Under the pieces are notes generated by a model. The model worked only from the letters and a program-made list of their open reading frames with translations. It made no database searches and was not told the origin of the DNA. A DNA stretch of 7,875 nt from Saprospiraceae bacterium UBA6168 (GTDB lineage: Bacteria > Bacteroidota > Bacteroidia > Chitinophagales > Saprospiraceae), in assembly GCA_002435785.1 (NCBI GenBank), contig DIUC01000081.1, positions 1 to 7,875 on the forward strand, written 5' to 3'. This document shows, piece after piece, positions 6,556-7,875 of the stretch. A program made the translations under genes and the position numbers. Numbering within the stretch: position 1 is the first letter of the stretch; each line of letters opens with the position of its first letter.

Positions 6556-6888
6556 TTAAAGTTCAAAAATCTTGTTCATCAGCACCCATTTCTCGCCTTC
6601 TTTGGCCCAGGGCAGTGGCTGCTGGAACTGCCACATCAGCTCCTCCCAAGCCTGTACCCGTGGGTCGGCAGCATCAGCTGCAGCCTTTTTTTCAAAAGAA
6701 AAATCATCGTTAACCTCCATCACCATGAACAGGCGGTTGCCAGTCCGGTAAATATCCAGCCCTTTGATTCCCGCCGATTTGATGCTTTCCAGTATCTCCG
6801 GCCAGACGCCTCCGGGGGCATGCCAGCGCTCGTACTCGGCGATTAGGGCGGGGTCGTCTTTCAGGTCGAGGGCGAGGTAGTATTTCAT
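6556..6888 (-). CDS. L-rhamnose mutarotase (RhaM) family protein
   Basis: This 110-residue cytoplasmic protein matches the RhaM/YiiL family in length (E. coli RhaM has 104) and in key positions. Tyr19 and His23 in EYERWH correspond to the catalytic Tyr18 and His22 of the E. coli enzyme. They are followed by the family's VWPEILESIKSAGI, YRTGNRLFMVMEV in the middle and a Trp-containing AWEELMWQF near 80-88. The family interconverts alpha and beta anomers of L-rhamnose; Bacteroidota relatives are often found with L-fucose or other deoxysugar pathways, so the sugar is not certain and no symbol is assigned. The SDR gene follows on the same strand after 233 bases occupied by the palindromic elements. 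No TAnnTTTG box was found in the short stretch between its start and the 21-bp array upstream. Confidence 0.9.
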   Translation of the reverse strand: MKYYLALDLKDDPALIAEYERWHAPGGVWPEILESIKSAGIKGLDIYRTGNRLFMVMEVNDDFSFEKKAAADAADPRVQAWEELMWQFQQPLPWAKEGEKWVLMNKIFEL

Positions 6889-6942
6889 GCTTTCAGATTT
6901 AGTGAATTTGTCCAGTTGGTATGTTTATCCCATGAATTGGTG

Positions 6943-7110
6943 CCCCTACATCAACAATTGTCCTGCCTACATGAACAATTACGGTGCTTAAATTCTAAAT
7001 TACGGTGCCTAAACTCTAAATTACTGTGCTTCAATTCTAAATTACGGTACTTAAACTCTAAAATGCGGTACTTAAATTCTAAATTACGGTACTTAAATTC
7101 TAAAATGTCA
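6943..7110. repeat. 21-bp tandem repeat array, about eight units
   Basis: Seven units start at 6964, 6985, 7006, 7027, 7048, 7069 and 7090, with a divergent eighth at 6943. A typical unit reads TACTTAAATTC followed by TAAATTACGG. Copies vary at a few sites (TAC/TGC, ATT/ACT, TTAC/ATGC), and the left-hand units are the most degenerate. The array starts 7 bases past the stop of the lipoprotein gene and ends 54 bases before the mutarotase start. Because the period is seven codons with no in-frame stops, frames stay open on both strands: LEFKYRN-type heptads on minus (7178-6951) and YLNSKLR-type heptads on plus (6916-7185). Both frames overlap the end of the lipoprotein gene, so neither is called as a gene. 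Confidence 0.92.
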
Positions 7111-7117
7111 TTGAAGC

Positions 7118-7834
7118 TCACTTTTCTAAAAGCACCGGGCAATTTTCCAAAGCAATATTGTACTTCTCGGATTTGCAAAGCTTGATGAGCTTCACTTTTT
7201 TGATGCCTTCATCGTCGCCGATACGGATGCTGAAGGTGCAGTCTGGACTTTCAAAAAAGTAATCGTTGGCAGGGTAAACGCTGCCGGTAGTTTCATCCTC
7301 GTCCGGTTCGCTGGCCAAGACGAAGCCGGGGTTCAGGTCGGCCTTGCCCTTGATTTGGTCAACGGTTTGGCGGCCTTTGCGCAGCTCAAAATTGAAGTCA
7401 AGGGTGGTGTAATTGGCCCTTGACACATCCAATGAATACAGGTATCCGCCCTTGCTGGCCACGAAATTTGTCCATCTGCCCTTGGGTATGTCCATCGGAA
7501 AAAGGAGGGTGTCCGTTTTTTCCAAAATGATGAAGCTGTCGGCCAGTTCGATGTGCTGGGCGATGTTGGCGTAAGTCAGCTTTGTCAAAAAACTGGCGGC
7601 ATAGTCCAGGTCGTCCTTGACGGTGATTTTGGCGGGCTTGCCACGGTCGGCAGCTTCTTCGTTGCTGTTTGCTGGCGCAATGTTGGGGTCGGCCACCGTG
7701 GCAGAATCTGCCAAAAGCGAGTCGAGGGCCGGGGTGCTGTGCTGCTCATGGGGCGTGCCGCCATTACCGCAGGCGGCGAAGAGTAGTACGCCTATTGCGG
7801 AGCAGCACACAAAACTGATTATTCTCAAATTCAT
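7118..7834 (-). CDS. Putative lipoprotein of unknown function
   Basis: I do not recognise this family. An upstream ATG at 7870 would give 250 residues, but the internal ATG at 7834 (238 residues) is preferred because it begins a proper export signal: MNLRIISF, a hydrophobic core, then LFAAC with the lipid-attachment Cys at residue 22. After the Cys comes a flexible stretch rich in Ser, Ala, Asn and Glu to about residue 65, typical of a linker holding a domain away from the membrane. The globular remainder is mixed, probably beta-rich, and has three Cys in the last 50 residues (SPDC, KLCK, ENCP) that could form a disulphide outside the cytoplasm. The gene stops right before the 21-bp array and no terminator hairpin is seen. 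Any link to the sugar genes downstream is unproven. Confidence 0.8.
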   Translation of the reverse strand: MNLRIISFVCCSAIGVLLFAACGNGGTPHEQHSTPALDSLLADSATVADPNIAPANSNEEAADRGKPAKITVKDDLDYAASFLTKLTYANIAQHIELADSFIILEKTDTLLFPMDIPKGRWTNFVASKGGYLYSLDVSRANYTTLDFNFELRKGRQTVDQIKGKADLNPGFVLASEPDEDETTGSVYPANDYFFESPDCTFSIRIGDDEGIKKVKLIKLCKSEKYNIALENCPVLLEK

Positions 7835-7875
7835 TCGTTGTCGTTCTTTTTGGGCGTTTTGGAGAATCACCGCTG

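Noticed and set aside
6943..7110. Possible CRISPR array
   Set aside because: The 21-bp units are directly adjacent with no unique spacers between them, and no cas gene is present.
6951..7178. Minus-strand frame of LEFKYRN-type heptads
   Set aside because: It begins inside the lipoprotein gene in another frame and exists because the repeat period is a multiple of three; reported as a repeat finding rather than a gene.
6916..7185. Plus-strand frame of YLNSKLR-type heptads
   Set aside because: It is antisense to the end of the lipoprotein gene, has no good start signal, and is also explained by the repeat period.
7835..7870. Upstream ATG giving a 12-residue longer lipoprotein
   Set aside because: The extension is polar and would push the signal sequence away from the N-terminus; the ATG at 7834 gives a normal lipoprotein signal.

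Overview
The window looks like a piece of chromosome from a member of the Bacteroidota, most likely a Saprospiria-type (Lewinella/Haliscomenobacter-like) bacterium. Three things point there: a secreted protein ending in a type A sorting domain of the type IX secretion system (T9SS), a protein built from the C-terminal half of the gliding/T9SS protein GldM, and promoter-like sites of the Bacteroidota form (TAnnTTTG). The phylum call is well supported. The class is inference from how familiar the first protein family looks.

Layout. Positions 1-97 hold tandem copies of a 43-bp repeat that may continue off the left edge. Two plus-strand genes follow: a large secreted beta-propeller-like protein with a T9SS tail (271-1791) and a long-form urocanate hydratase, hutU (1912-3939). 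From 3951 on, everything is on the minus strand. In transcription order (right to left) this is a putative lipoprotein (7834-7118), an array of 21-bp repeats (7110-6943), a RhaM-type sugar mutarotase (6888-6556), a double palindromic element (6546-6330), an SDR oxidoreductase (6322-5549), a small hairpin terminator, an exported GldM-C-terminal-like protein (5488-4784), a second terminator overlapping a promoter, and an AT-rich pair made of a nucleotidyltransferase-like protein (4696-4202) and a small charged helical protein (4205-3951).

How the genes may work together. HutU does the second step of histidine breakdown, but no other hut gene is in view. The mutarotase and the SDR probably form one deoxysugar/sugar-acid catabolic unit, with the palindromic element filling the whole space between them. 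The nucleotidyltransferase and its small partner overlap by ATGA and have much lower GC than their neighbours, so they look like a transferred two-gene module of unknown role, possibly toxin-antitoxin or defence. The T9SS cargo, the GldM-like protein and the lipoprotein are cell-envelope or exported products.

The signals least explained by ordinary genes are the A-B-A'-B' palindromic pair at 6330-6546, the array at 6943-7110 whose 21-bp period keeps heptad-like frames open on both strands, the stand-alone GldM-like protein, and the nucleotidyltransferase pair. I see no tRNA, rRNA, CRISPR array, transposase or complete mobile element.
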